The position numbers and the translations under genes are program-made. Under the pieces are notes generated by a model. It had not been told where the DNA came from. It was given only the letters and a program-made list of their open reading frames with translations, and ran no database searches. This document shows, piece after piece, positions 13,701-28,700 of a stretch of DNA of 64,000 nt (position 1 is the first letter of the stretch; every line of letters starts with the position of its first letter). The DNA comes from Coccinella septempunctata (lineage: Eukaryota; Arthropoda; Insecta; Coleoptera; Coccinellidae). The stretch spans positions 13,640,001 to 13,704,000 of the forward strand of contig NC_058192.1 of assembly GCF_907165205.1 (NCBI RefSeq), written 5' to 3'.

Positions 13701-16700
13701 TTAATTGAAATTGGTCACAATTAAACTAATACTTTTTTTCCTCTGATCCTTCTGTCGGTCTATAATGAGGACTTCTAGAACATGGCTTCCTATTGTAAAC
13801 GTATTTTTAACGAATAACCCTCGAATATTGACAAATACTCAATAATTTCATAATGGTTCTCTCAAGCACGTTGCTAAAGCAACAGACTTCTGCCTCCGGC
13901 GTATAGGCTGGTATTATTATCTTCGATCTTAAATTTACCTTGTAGACTGCTATCATGTCGACATTATAGGGAAACACCATTTTTGACAAAGAATCACGCC
14001 TCAATTGCAACTATTCATTCACACCGTGTATATTACAGGCAATCTATTTAATTCATAATAATCTGTAAATTTGTTGCATTATTCTAGTATCCTCAAATGC
14101 AACTATAGTTCTTTCCATTAAAGTACGTTTCTTATTGAACATTTACTTGCTTGTCTTTTCAATTGGAGAACTATAATGAATATGCACTTGGCTGTGTTAA
14201 TTTCTCAGTATTCTATCTTATGTTCATTTATTTATTTTACACTGAAATAAAAACGGGCATACGCCCAAGATAGTGGGTATTCACATATAAACAATTATTC
14301 CAAACAGAAAAAACATTCAAACAAACCATAACAAAAATTTACTCCACCCAACACAAAAAAACAATAAATCACAACCAAGCCAAACTCTCCCCTTATAATT
14401 TTACTTATAAATAAAGTATAGGGAACTCTAACGATTTGTCAAAATCAGCTAAGCGTTCGTTGCCGTGGGGCACACAAGCTTTTCCCTCCATTGATTCGCA
14501 TGCTGTTTTGTTCGAGTATTGTGTTTTGTGCATGTTTTTGGAAAAAATGTTCTTCCTGACGTTAGATTAGAGTGATAACACTATAACTTTCTCAGAAATG
14601 CCTCTTTATAGTGATAATAAAAAGCTTTGTGTGCCCCACGGTAACGAACAATCAGCTGATTTTGACAAATCGTTAGAGTACCCTATGCTTTAAACGTCAA
14701 GGATTAACGGCCGTTTTCAATAAACCTATCTATCCATTGTTTTAATTACAGAAGATAGAAAAACTATTTGATTTCGTTTCCATGATCTATCTGTAGATAT
14801 ATTTTAGAATGCTTTCCAATCGTCAGAAATGAAGATTGGCTTGTTCAACGAAAAGATGCAGAGAATTGTAGGATTTGCAGGTATACTCCATTCACTTTTA
14901 TTTTAGCATTCGGTTAGCCATGGAAATTTGACACATTTAACTCTGTATAGTACGAAAATGTGGGGTTATGAAGCTTGTCAAAACATTTTTGGGTTTTAAA
15001 TCAACGCTATGTTGCCGTTCTACGTAAAAGTTTCTGTTATTACGTATTTTATCACAATGTCGAATCTCATCGGAAAATATGTGACGAACATAATTGGAGT
15101 TTAAACAAACTGATTGAAGGCATACCAAATCCAGTTATTTGCATGGAAAATAGAAGAGATCAGTATAATATCATATTATCATAATATGCACTAGTTTGAG
15201 GAGAGTAATGTTCGTTATCTTCTTTAGCTAAAGTTTGAATACGTTACGTCAGTTGTAGATTTCAAAAATATTAGCCCGAAGATGAAATGGATATGATGCA
15301 GTGTTGGGAATGGGTATCTCCCGAAGGAATTAACAGATAATTACAAAAATGTTAAATTCTTCAACAAAAATCATCTTGCATCAATATAAGTAGTAAAAGG
15401 AATTAAAGGAAGTTTCAAGTCAAGATGAACTTCGCCTTTAAACAAAAATTTCACATGAACAAACAATTAACAGGACGACTGGCGCGTATTTGTGGCTGTT
15501 CATCTTAATACATTGATATAATAATAATAATTAGTTATTTATTGGTACCTCAAGACATTTACAATGTATAGGACAAGTCAAATGAAAAATAGAAAAATCA
15601 ATTTTCGGGAACTTATTCTACGATGACATTCATCGAAAATCCTGTAGTAAACTTTTCACCTTAATTCACTCGAACATAAAATTATCAAATGCCACTACTT
15701 TTTTGGGTCTCCAAAGGAAAGAAATTCTTTGTCATCCTCTTCATTCACAATCTTTCTGATTGTAGAAATATTCAGCTGAAATATAAATCGTTTAGATTCA
15801 GATGAAACATTAGGTAGGTATATAAATTCTCTTACATTGAAAATGTAAACGTATTGTGGATTTCAGAATATCAGGGTATAACTATTTGAATGAGCGGACC
15901 TGAATTCTAAATAGCACTTCCTGAAACCCTGTCTCTTTTTTCAATCACTTTCGGCATTTTCGTAATAAAAATTGATATTAGTTGTGGCAACGGCGTTATG
16001 ACATCAACGACATTTCATGAGTGCCAACCTTACTCCGTTCTAGTTACAAAAACTTGAGAAAATTATAAATTTATAAATGTGAATGGAGTATACTGTCATC
16101 TACAAAAGAGTTATTATGGATGGAATAAGACCCGGATCCATATGCTTTATGTTTAATGAATTCGTCGCTTCAAATAGCAAAACGAAATTGTTTATTGGTG
16201 AATTATACCACTGAGTAGGTATACAGCTCTCTTATGTTTTTACTGTTTTTTTTTTTTTTTAAATAAACTATATCGAATCATCAGCCAGAAACATTGAGGA
16301 ACCTGGCTTTCGACCTGAATTCTACATTGTCCCCGTTTCATCACTGTGTATACTTCATTCAAATTTATTTTAGCAGTCGGATGGCCATGAAATAATTTTC
16401 TCAAGTTTTTGTAACTAGAACGAAGTTATGTTGGCACTCATAAAATGTCGTTAATGTCATAACGCCGTTGCCAGAACTAATATGAATTTTTATTACGAAA
16501 ATGCCGAAAGTGATTGAAAAAAGAGACAGGGTTTCAGGAAGTGCTATTTAGAATTCAGGTTCGCTCATTCAAATAGTTATACCCTGATATTCTGAAATCC
16601 ACAATAGGTCAGACGGTAGCGAACATATTCAATGTAAGAGAATTTATATAATGTTTCATCTGAATCTAAACGACTTATATTTCAGCTGGATATTTCCACA

Positions 16701-19700
16701 ATCAGAAAGATTGTGAATGAAGAGGATGACAAAGAATTTCCTTCTATTCGGAGACCCAAAAAAGTGGTAGCATTTGATAATTTTATGTTTGAGTAAATTA
16801 ATGCGGAAAGTTTACTACAGGATTTTCGATAAATGTCATCGGAGAATAAGTTTCCTAAAATGGATTTTTCCATTTTTCATTTGACTTGTCCTATACAATG
16901 TGAATGTCTTAAGGTACTAATAAATACCTAATTATTATTATAACATCAATGTATTAAGATGAATAGCCACAAATACGCGCAAGTTGCCCTGTTACTTGTT
17001 TATTCATGTGAAATTTTTGTTCAAAGATGAAGTTCATCTTAACTTGAAACTTCCTTCAATTCCTTTTACTTATATTGATGCAAGATGATTTTTTTTTGAA
17101 GAATTTAACATTCTGTTATTAATTATCTGTTAATTCCTTCGGGAGATACCCATTCCCAACCACTGCATCATATGCATTTCATCTTCGGGTTAATATTTTT
17201 GAAATCTACAAATGATGTAAGCCGAAGAAGATAACGAACATTAACTCTTCTCAAGCAAGTGCATATCATGATATTCTACTGATCTCTTGTATTTTCCATG
17301 CAAATAACTGGATTTGGTATGCCCTCAATCAGTTTGTATAAACTTCAATTATGCTCGTCACATATTTTCTGAAGAGATTCGATATTGTGATAAAATACGT
17401 AATAACAGAAACTTTTACGTAGAACGGGCAACATAGAGTTGATTTAAAACCCAAAAATGTTTTGACAAGCGTCATAACCCCACATTTTCGTACTATACAG
17501 AGTGAAATGTGTAAAATTTCCATGGCCAACCGACTGCTAAAATAAAAGTGAATGAAGTATACCTAAAAATCGCTAAAAATTCCCACGTCATCAGTTTGTC
17601 AACACCAAGCCATCAATTACGTTCGAAGGAGGGCCCGTTGGAGCGCAGCCCCTCGAGACTACGTTAATTTCGGAACGAGAACCGCGCGTAAAATTGTCGC
17701 TCCCCAACCGAATCATCCCTGTCCCCGAATGCGAACATTTAGTTAATTATTCATCAAACAATAACTCGTTTTAACGTGCCTGTATTGGATCCGCGGCCCC
17801 GTTATGGAATCCCTGCGCTGCTAGTGCGTTTTTACTTTGATCGGCCCGGGTTTCAATTATGTTGAAGTATTCTTTGAAAGTGTTTTTGTTGCCCCGGAAT
17901 CCTTCAGTTTTATCACACGGAAATGGATGATGGTGTTACTATGGCATCACCCCGGGGATTTTAATTAAGTAACTCGTTATTCGACATATTTTTTCGATCA
18001 TTCTATTGAGCCTCTGTTGGATTAACTGAGGTGGAAGATGTGTCGATTTAAATGGATGATTCTGTCGAAGTAGGGTGAGAATTGGGATCACGAATTTCGT
18101 TTATTTTCATAAAGCTGCTAAGGCCTGTTCTCTGCATTATTGAAAAATGAAAAGAAATGGAAATAATGGTCCAATATGCAGGGTTATCAATCGGATTCTC
18201 TTTTAGAGATGGGTAAATAGCAATTTAAATCATTGAATTAAATTGTAAACAGTGGATAAAAAGTCACGAACTCACGCACAAACTCATATTTTCAGTATTT
18301 ATTACTTTTTGGGAAAATCTTATACAGATGAATTTTTATTTCAAAATGCGCAACTTTTTATGTATACCTACTTAATTGAAAAGTGTGTCCTGTACCCTCT
18401 ACGAGGGTTGAAGTTTTTTTTAAATGGCCACCCTAACTTATGCCAAGAATGAATACTCTTTGTTACCGAGGATTATTTGGTAGATAATTAATGTTTTTTT
18501 TTAACAACTCTCTATATTATACCTATTAATTACTGAAATGATTCAACTTATTAAATACCGTAGATTCGGGCGACTTGGGACGATTTTGAAATTCAACTTG
18601 TCATATTTCAAAAACGGTGAACTATTTTCATGTGAGAAAGAGGTTCAAATATGCTAAATCGCTCAGTCTATTGATTAGGATATATACCATGCTTCAGAAT
18701 TCGGATATAAATTCAAAAAAAAATAAAATATACTTGTCCCAAGTCACCCACCGAGTTGGAAGGCTTGGGACACAAGTTAAAATCCATTGATTTCTCAACT
18801 CTCAAATGAAATAGGTGACTTGGGACGGTGTATAGTTTTGAAAAATTAGAATTCGTGATTATATAGTTGAAATTCGGTAAGGAAATTAAATGATAAACTC
18901 TTATCACAAAGAAAGTAAATATATTGCAACTCAAATGTAAAAAAAATAAACAAAACAAGGGAACTTTAATTTCTTTCATTCTTTGGTGATTTCCTTGTCG
19001 AAATAACGTAATTAATAATATCGAAAAATCGGCATATTTCCTGCTGCCAATGCGCCGCTTGTATCTATTCGGCATTGTCCCAAGTCACCCTATTAATCAA
19101 CAAAATAAATGAATGAGATCCGTGTTGCCGTTTAATTTGTAAAAAACCTTGTTTCATAACATATGAAGGGTACAGTAGTAAAAGGAGCTAATGAGCTTTT
19201 TTATGTTTTTCCATCAGAGCGTGTTTGAGATTGAAATTCTAGTTTGCGAACGCTATATACGTTGCTTTTTTCAAGTTTTCGAAATTTTTCTTAAGGGTAA
19301 TAAATGACAATCAAACTACGTTAAATATTTGAGACAGTTTATATTTTTCTGAACAAATAAAAATTAAAAAAACTCTTACAACCACAACAACTACTAGGGA
19401 AAAAGGGGTTCATTTCATTGAAATGAGCTCGTTGCTCAGGTATAGGTTTTTTTTAAGTGCAGATATATCATTTACCAGCCCGTTTTATCCAGTTTGGAAT
19501 CTGAGAGGTGATAATATATGAAAAATACTATCCATCTTGCATATATCGCAATTTTGGTCAAAGATGCCAAAGATCCCAATATCCCAACTATATACACGCA
19601 CAAAGTGAAACTTTCTGCATAAAAAAACGCGCTTTTACTCTCCTAAATTCGTTAATTTTTTCTTTCAATTCAAACGCTCTGGTCAAGGCAAACTAAACAG

Positions 19701-22700
19701 GAATTAATTGTTAAACTAACTGAAAGGACGCTACACAATCTTATAAGTAGGTCTCTTCACTCATAAAAGGTAAGAAACAAAGAAATCTGCAAGGGGGGTA
19801 ATTGTCCCAAGTTACAGGACCGTCCCAAGTCACTCGAATCTACCGGTAGATACGAATTTTTGATTTTTCATGTATTTTGAGGGCACTGAAATACAGTATA
19901 TTTACCTTTGTAGTGTTATCTGAAACATAGGGTACTTACTGATAGTTAAATTACCTTTGCGAAATAAAAATCACAATTAAAAAGTGAATGACCATAAAAT
20001 TGGGACGTCCTTTCATTTTTCATCAATTACTACCCTTCGAGAAAGGTAATCTCAAAACAGATGAAAATTCAATAGGCAAAACCATTTCATCCCAACTATA
20101 ATAAAAAAACGTTGATAAAAAATGTCATCAATGACCAATTAATCCTCAGCAACAAAAGATCTATCCAAAATAATTCAGAACACTGATAAGATAATCTGAA
20201 ACGATTTATTTATGTTTTTTCCCCATTTTGCATAGGGACAACTTTGCCTGGATAATATTAATAAATTCGATAATTCTTCTGCAAAGAAGATTTATCTTAT
20301 ATCGATCCCAATTTGATGCAAAATGATAACCTGAATAAAGAATATACATGTGAAACTTGCAGGTTTTTCACACTCAAATTCGACCAGCCCCATTTTCCCC
20401 GGAAACCCCCCTAATTCGATATTCTCATATCTCAAACGCCACCGTTGAAAGAAGTGAGATCTGAAATTTCATTCTCATAAATTATTCTCGTATCCTTTGG
20501 TGAAATCAAATTTAAGCCTGTAGGCCTCTGTGTGATGGTGAATTAGTGTTGATCCCTTTGCCAAGGTTTGCCTCTTAGTTCGCTATCTCATTATGTTGGG
20601 TCTGACGTGCGATAGAATTAACTCATTCTGCTTGCCAATGCAATTTACAAACCCACCCACATCTACCAGAAGCCAACAGAACGTATGGAGCTTGATTGAT
20701 TTGTTCTTGCCTCGAATGAGTCGAATTCCGTATTGAAAAAACTTATATGGAGTTTTTGTGAAAATATTTAATTTTTCATAATCACCTATCACAAAGTTTT
20801 TTTCCGAAAAATCCCGGAAAAGATGGGATTTCAGAATATGTATCACATTTAGATCTTCGATGATTTTTCTGGAGATACGCGTGTTGGAAAATGATTTTAT
20901 TTTCCCCTACAAATAAGAATAAGTTTCAAAGTAGTTTTCTTTCAAATATAAAGCTTACCTATATTACTATAAAGATATACCTATTTTATATCAACGAACA
21001 CCTTACAGATTTCAAATATGAAATTATGACCCCCTCAACAAAATCACTGCTGGAACCGCCACTAGTGCTTTTAGGGATGAATTTATATTTATCGATGAAA
21101 AAACGAGAGTGCCAATAAATGTCAATACAAAAGAGCCACTCTTTCGACTTGTAATATTAACACCGCGCATCTCATGAAGCACTGCATCTGTTGATTCTGA
21201 CCCAGCGATCATTTTCCAACTCTGCCCCGGAGTAATTCAATATCGAACTCGATTATTCAAAATCGGTTCATTTCGTTCGTTTGAAATCTATTTGCGAAGG
21301 CAAACATGAATCTGCGGTAGAAATCCGATAGCAAAAAATCTATTTTCGCATCGCATCCACGACTGTTATCCGAAATCGAAGCGTTCATTTTCGGATAAAA
21401 TAAACCAAAATGATCAACAGTAAGCCCTCTTGATGGAAAAACCTGGGTGTCTGGTTCTGAGGGGGGGGAGGAAGAGTTCGCACAGCCTACGCATGCTTCA
21501 TAATGGTTTTTTACTAAATCCATTATGCCTTCACGTTTCCATTTGTTTTATTTATTCGGAAGCCACATGAGGTAATTATACTTTCATTTGGCTGGCTCCC
21601 TCGTGGCGTTTTCGTACTTTTCATTACGCTGGCTGTTTCTACCGAAATTGCCAATTTTTTAGGGAGGGATATGATATATTGTAATTCTCCAGAGGGAAAT
21701 ATAATACCCGCTTGAAATATGTGATCGAAAATATTCGAGAAACCGTTAAGTCCGAGAAAATAAGCAATAAAGCCTAAATCATCTGGAAAGATTCCACTTT
21801 TATAGGAAAACATTGTGCCTGTTCAGTATTCCCAGAGATTTCTACTTCTGATGAAATGAATTTCGGGCAGGTCATTCATGGAACAAAATTTTTTTCGAAC
21901 ACTCGGTATTCTGATTTGCAGCATCATACATCCAAAATATCATCCAGACGACTGAGAGCGAAAGTCATATCCTCATTTCAAGCCTCATTAATTAACGTGG
22001 AAAGAAATACCAAGTCCTCAAGAATTTTTTCCCAATTCTTGATATTGTATCATCAGCATCAAAAACTAAAATCGAAGAATAGTCCAGTCAATCCGGCACA
22101 TCATATAATAAAAATCTGACACAGCGCAAGACCATGCACTGAGCCTTGTGAAGCACCCAACATGTACCAACTTAGACACTTCCCTTGATCTACGACCAGA
22201 TATGTTCCTACAAGATCTTTGCTGATCTCATCAAGACAGCACGTTCGTTGAATTCAAAAAAAATTAGCCTGATTCGAAAAAATACTGACACCAAACTAAT
22301 TAGTCTTCAATTTTCCACATCACATCATCGAGATCTCCCTTTTGTGTGGGTGAGTCGAAACACATAAAGGTGAAACATTAACGATTATAAAAAGAAATAG
22401 TGCTTTATACACTGCGCAAAAAAATGAACGCACATTACGGAAATTTCAAATTTATTCTACAACTGAAGGTGTTCTCAGTGATAATTATTTTTATCAGAAT
22501 TATGCATGCATATGTTATCCACTTTCAACGGTTTTCTTCAATACAGATGTTTTTTCCCAGCAGGAATTAAAAAAGATGATATTATCAGATTTTGAATGTA
22601 TTGGCTCCATTCTAAAATCAGTTGTTCTCGATCAGTTCTAGTCATCAATAGTTTTTCTTTCGTTTAATTTTCTACACTCGATCGCTATGCAACGCGAAAC

Positions 22701-25700
22701 ACGCAATTTGACCCAAAAGGAATGTGCCCAAGCGGTAGTTTTGCGAGAAGAAGGGTGGACATACACAAGAATTGCAGAAAGGTTTGGAGTTTCCCATACA
22801 AGTGTGTCCAGAATGTTGCAGCGATTCAGGGAGACAGGTATGAATGTCCGAAGACCAGGACAGGGTAGACCACGGGTAACAACTGCCATTCAAGAACGTT
22901 ACTTGAGAGTTTCTTCGTTGAGACAACGGTTTGTAACCGCTCGCCTCCTTCAAATTCAGCTTGAGCAAACTCATGAGGTGCAAATTAGCACTCAGACAAT
23001 AAGAAATCGCCTCAGAGAATATGATTTAAGGCGTGTCGCGGCAAGAGGCCCAGCTCTTACCCCAGCCCATCGAAGGCGCGTTTGGATTTTGCGAGAGAGC
23101 ATATCAATTGGGAAGAGGCCGATTGGGAAAGAGTTCTCTTCACAGATGAGTCTAGATTCTGCCTCTACCATTGTGATCGACGTTCCCTTGTATAGAGCCG
23201 TCCACATGAAAGATATGCTCAGTGCAATTTCCTGAATACTACTGGTTTCGGGGGAGGATCGATTATGGTATTGGGTGGAATATCTTTGACTGCTCACACA
23301 GACCTAGTGGTCGTTGATAATGGAGCTATGAATGCTGATAAGTATATAAGGAACATTCTTGAAGAGCATGTAGTGCCATTTGCCCCATACATTGGTGAAA
23401 ATTCCATTTTTACGGACGATAATGCTAGAACCCATCGTGCGCGCATCGTTCAGGAGTACCTTGAAGAGGTTGAAGTCTCTCAAATGGAATGGCCAGCAAG
23501 AAGTCCAGATCTCAATCCGATTGAGCAGGTTTGGGACAACCTCAATAAAAGGCTGAGACGTTCAGAAAATCATCCAGCTACTCTTAATGACTTAGGAATC
23601 CAACTCGGAGAAATCTGGGAAGGATTAGATCAGAACATTTTAAGATCACTCATTTTGAGTATGAACCGTCGTTGCCGAGCTGTAATTAAAGCAAGGGGTG
23701 GAAATACCAAGTATTTAATAACTTATCAGCATTTCAGTATTTTGAAAATTGTTCATTTCTCTTCTTTCACATAAGATTCGGTAAAATCCTGAATTTTTCT
23801 TCCATTTAATGTGTCTTGTTTCGTTCAAAACCTTCCCGAGAGAACATGAAAAATAAGTTATAAAGTCAATGTAGAGTTAACTTTCATTAAAATTGAGATT
23901 TTCAGAATGTGCGTTAATTTTTTTGCGCAGTGTATATTCAATTGCACTTTTCCATATTAGTTCGATAAATTTTACATTTTTATAATGAATCCAATTCACA
24001 CTTGTGCATGGAATAAAACAATCCCTGTTTAATCTCATCTCAGCTACAACATTTTTTCATAAAGAACCATCTGCATCTTATGAACTATAATAAATTATTT
24101 TCGATAAAATGTGTGGTAAAACTGGAATTTTTATTAACAGAATCCAAACCGCACTGTTGTCAGATCCCAAAACAAATATTTCCGTACGTTCATCCAAACG
24201 AATCAAACATCACGTGCTCCACTTTCAGCGACCATGCAGCGAAACAGCTAATGACACAACTCAAACTTCTGTTTGTTTTCGTGACATTTATACATAAGGA
24301 TTGTTTTCATTGCTATGGTAACGGATCACGAACAGCGGGCACATATAATGGGTCATTTGAGTCAGAGTCTGCTGAATGGATTTGAATGCATCTCTCCACG
24401 CTGGCTGGTCGATTGGAAACGAAGGACTTATTCAGGACCACCAGTCCGGCCTAGATCATTATCCTCAATACTTTATACGTAGAAGATAAAGGGCTACATT
24501 AGTTCAATGTTGGGGTCCTGCTCTTCCCTCGGGTATCTTTGGGGATGAAAAAGGCAGGGAAGGGAATCAATTTAGGAATCAGAATGGGCTATCCAATCGA
24601 AAGCAAGAAAGGTGAAATATAGATCTAATTCGAACAAGAAATTATTTCCTGTTTGTGGACTTTTCTATCCTTGTCCAGCCCAGGGTATGATCTCCCCTTC
24701 ATATAAATCAGTCCTATATTTCCCCTACCCTTACTATTTTATCTGATACTAAAACTCCATGACTTCACTATTAGAAATACAATTGCCATTGATGATGATT
24801 GCTTCTTGTCTAATTGGAAGATGATTATTTTATCGTCTTATCAGCAACCTCTAGACTTCAATATCTCGACTTCTTACATCCGACATTCTACTAGTAGTTG
24901 TCCTCTGAGTTCACCTTGTTGTGTATAATGCTGACTTCTACTTTTCTAACGAAACTCCCAATAGCACCAGCGCTCAAAGTCTGTACAATCATCTCTGAGC
25001 CTCAACGATTTCCAGAAGTTTGTTCTTGATATGTTTTTTCTTCTCCTGGACACGCAACATACTACCAAAATCTTATAGCTCGATCCTTCATCAGAAGCAT
25101 CACTTTTCTTGTCGGACGCAATAAATTTATCGCCCATCTGCAACATTGAGCGAGGCTTAATTACTTCAAAATATCACAGTTGCTCAATAGTAGTGTTTCT
25201 TATGGAGAAATTCGCATCCTACAGGTTTGTTTTTCTCTGCTGTCTATCCGCTGCTTTAAGCTGAACTGGATCACAAATTACGATATATTTTATACTCAAT
25301 TTTAGTAATGGAACAAATTGAATCATCCAAATTCGTTAAAACGTTGCCATGAAAATATTTTACTCCATTACTAATTGTTGTAATGCACGACCGAATTTTA
25401 TCTACAAAAATATATTGCAATCAAAATTTGCGCAATACGCCGAAAACGAAATTAGATTTGCTCCCATGAAACTATGGTCCATTTCATGAATGCCAAGTTG
25501 TAATAATAAAATGAATTAATTATATGTACAAAGGTATTAAATTCTACTTTATTATTCGGAGCAGCGCCATAATGAAGCATATATCAAAAACGCTCTTTGT
25601 TGACGAAAAAAGTGAATTATCGTTTATACAATTATCCGAATAATTCATTTCACCAGCGAATGGGAATAACGAAGGGTTATAACATTGCAGAATTCGTGAA

Positions 25701-28700
25701 ACACACTTTCTCATTCCTGGAGAAATGACAAAAATAATTCTCTTTGTGATTGTTAAGTTTTCAGGTACCTTTAATAAATTTAAAAAACAAATATTCATTC
25801 TACTGATGACTAGTATTGAATGCTTTCGTGTATTCATTTCGTTAGATCTTTGAAGAATTAAAGTGTAGCTATAGTAAGCTATTTGAGAAAAAAATTTACT
25901 TCATTCAATTTTTCAATGAATATTGGTACTATCAACTCAAAAAAATAATAATAATATTTGTGTTACGAGGATATTTTGAAAAATTCTTGGCCTACTATAG
26001 AACCAAACAGAATTTCAATTTCAGAATATTTTATTACACAAGATATTGTCCCCTTAATTGGATACATTTATTACAGCGAACCTGCAACGTCTCTAGACCT
26101 TTCAGAAAAATGTTTCTTCTTGCTCTGCAAACCAGACCTCCACTGCTTTTATTTCCCCCTCGTTGAAAGAAAATTTACGACCTTCTAAACTTTTTTTCAG
26201 TTGAGGAAAGGGATGATAGTGGGATACAGCCAAATCTGATGAATAAGGGGGGTGTTCTAGTAATTCAAACCCTAAATCACGAATTTTTTGGATGGAAACA
26301 TGAGATTTTTGTGCAGGAGCGTTGTCCTGCAAAAACAAAACACCTTTGGATAGCTTCCGCGTCTTTTCTTTTTAATCTTTTTCCGTAGAGAGGTCAGTAA
26401 TGTCGAATAGTAATCTCCGGTTATTGTTCAACCCTTATCCAAAAAATCAATCATGATTACTCCATGGCAATCCCAAAAAACTGAAGCAAGAACTTTTCCA
26501 GCAGATTTTTGGACACGAAACTTCTTAGGTCTTCGAGAACCAGAGTGTCGCCATTCCATCGATTGTTGCTTTGTTTCTGGATCGTAGAAAGGTACCCAAG
26601 TCTCATCCATAGTAACAATTCGGTTCAAGAAGTCTACAGCGTTTTCAAATCGAGCACAGATCGAAGGGTAGATGCTTCTACCCTTGCACGCTTGTGGTCA
26701 ACATTCAAACATTTGGAGATCCAACTTGCAGCAATTTTTCTCATGTCCAAATTGACGTGAACTATATGATGAACGCGTTCGTATGAAATATTCAGTGCTT
26801 GAGATATCCGTTTCAGCCCAATTCGACGGTCTGATAATATCATGTCATGAACTGCATCGATATTTTCGGGGACTGTCACAGAAACTGGCCTTCCCGATCG
26901 ATCATCATTTTCAATGGAAAATTTACCCCTTTTGAAGCTTGCAGTCCAATTTTTCACGATCGCATACGAAGGACATTGATCACCAAGGGTTTTTTCTGGA
27001 GCTACTGGCGCATTCGCCATTTAGAATAATGATGGAAATGAAATGTTGGAAATACAACAAATAGGAAGTCTTTTTTCCATCGTAGTATGGACATTAGACG
27101 AGAGATCAAGGGTGTTTCTAGATAGTCTACAGACAAATCGCTCAATATGGTCTGCTGGTGAGAGTAGTGAGGACTAGGCTAGGCTTAAGAACAAACTTAC
27201 CCGAGACCGCATTGTAACCATCATATATTATATTGATAACTTATAGCTACCACTTCAATTTATCTTACGAATGTAGGGACCAAACTTCGAGCGCTAGTTG
27301 CGAACTTGGTCTGGTGAAAGTGAACAAACGCCCGACTGGAAGTTCTCGCCAACGGGTTAACTTAATGGACTGCCGAATCTGGCTGAATTTTGTCCCAGTG
27401 TGGGTGGATGGCATCTTCTCACATTCATTCCTCTGGGTTATCTATTGTCGAGAATCTCTTCTAATGTTCGGTAGCAAAATAGTTAATTGTTGTGGTCCAT
27501 CAACACTTACGTTTCCTATTTCTATGAAAAGATACAAAGGGTGGTACGTTACACAAATGATGAAGAGTATTTTCCATCAGCACTAATAAAACTTCATACT
27601 AATGAAAAATCTTTTCTGAAAACTATTTTTCAGAATTTAATATCCCGAAATTTTGTATCCCCTTCAACTAATTCTTATCTAAAATCGACAATAATTTGCT
27701 AAATGTCATATCCTGCGGAATGAAACAACCACCAAATTCGCCAGCGGCAAGGCTAGGCCAAATCATACGTGTCGGTTGAAACACAATAGGGTTTGGTTGC
27801 TTTTTGTCGGTCTAGGAAATGGGACGAAAAAGCAAGTGCCCAGATAGATAATGAGAACGAATGAGGTCTAGTAGAATCAAGTCGACATCACGATAATTGT
27901 CACGGAATATGCCAGTAGTTTCAGATGTAAAATTGGGTTGCTGGGGATTTATCAACAAAGTAACGAAAGGCATTCCGTCTAATTAGTAGTTCTGCCCGAG
28001 GAAACCCAGGAATGGATCCTAATGATGATGTAAATATCTGTTATGTTCGACTATTTGCCGTGCGCTACTATAGTTGAAGGCATATCGAAATAATGTGAAT
28101 ATGGTATTAGATAGGTAGCCTAGATTCAAATAGCTCTAGATAATATTTGGTCAAGTAAATACCCGTGTAATTTCAACTGATGGGCATCTAGCTCCACCTC
28201 CATTGCGTCGATATTATTTTATAATGATAGTTATAAGTTTAGCATCGTTGTTCTTTCAATAAACCAATAAGTTGAGAGGTGGAAAACAATAGATATGGAT
28301 GTTGTTCAAAAAATCATTGTAAATTAAGTCATATATGGGCAAAATGTGTTATCTGGTACAATTTCCACAAGGAAACTTCTGAAAACCTTCATTGAACGAG
28401 CAGTAAAACAAAATAGGTAATAAACTCCCTCAAAACTCGCTCTGAATGTGGAAATTGCGATCACCCATAGAATTCATTTCCTTCTGTTGAGGAAAAGGGG
28501 GTGTTATGCAATAAACTACACAATTTCAGTGCGACTTCGCTTGTATGAGTTATAATCTCCCTTCATACGCCCTATCTTCTCGGTGCGGAGAATCTTCATC
28601 CCCCCAGCAACCTTGGAAACAATGTACCTCTTCATATTAAATTCGTTCGTACACCTCAGAGATGCCCTTTTGTACATTTGTCAGAATGGCGCTGTGAGAT

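Noticed and set aside
14975..15184. ORF in the GTATAC element, possible transposase
   Set aside because: 69 codons without catalytic or DNA-binding motifs, and the second copy has it interrupted.
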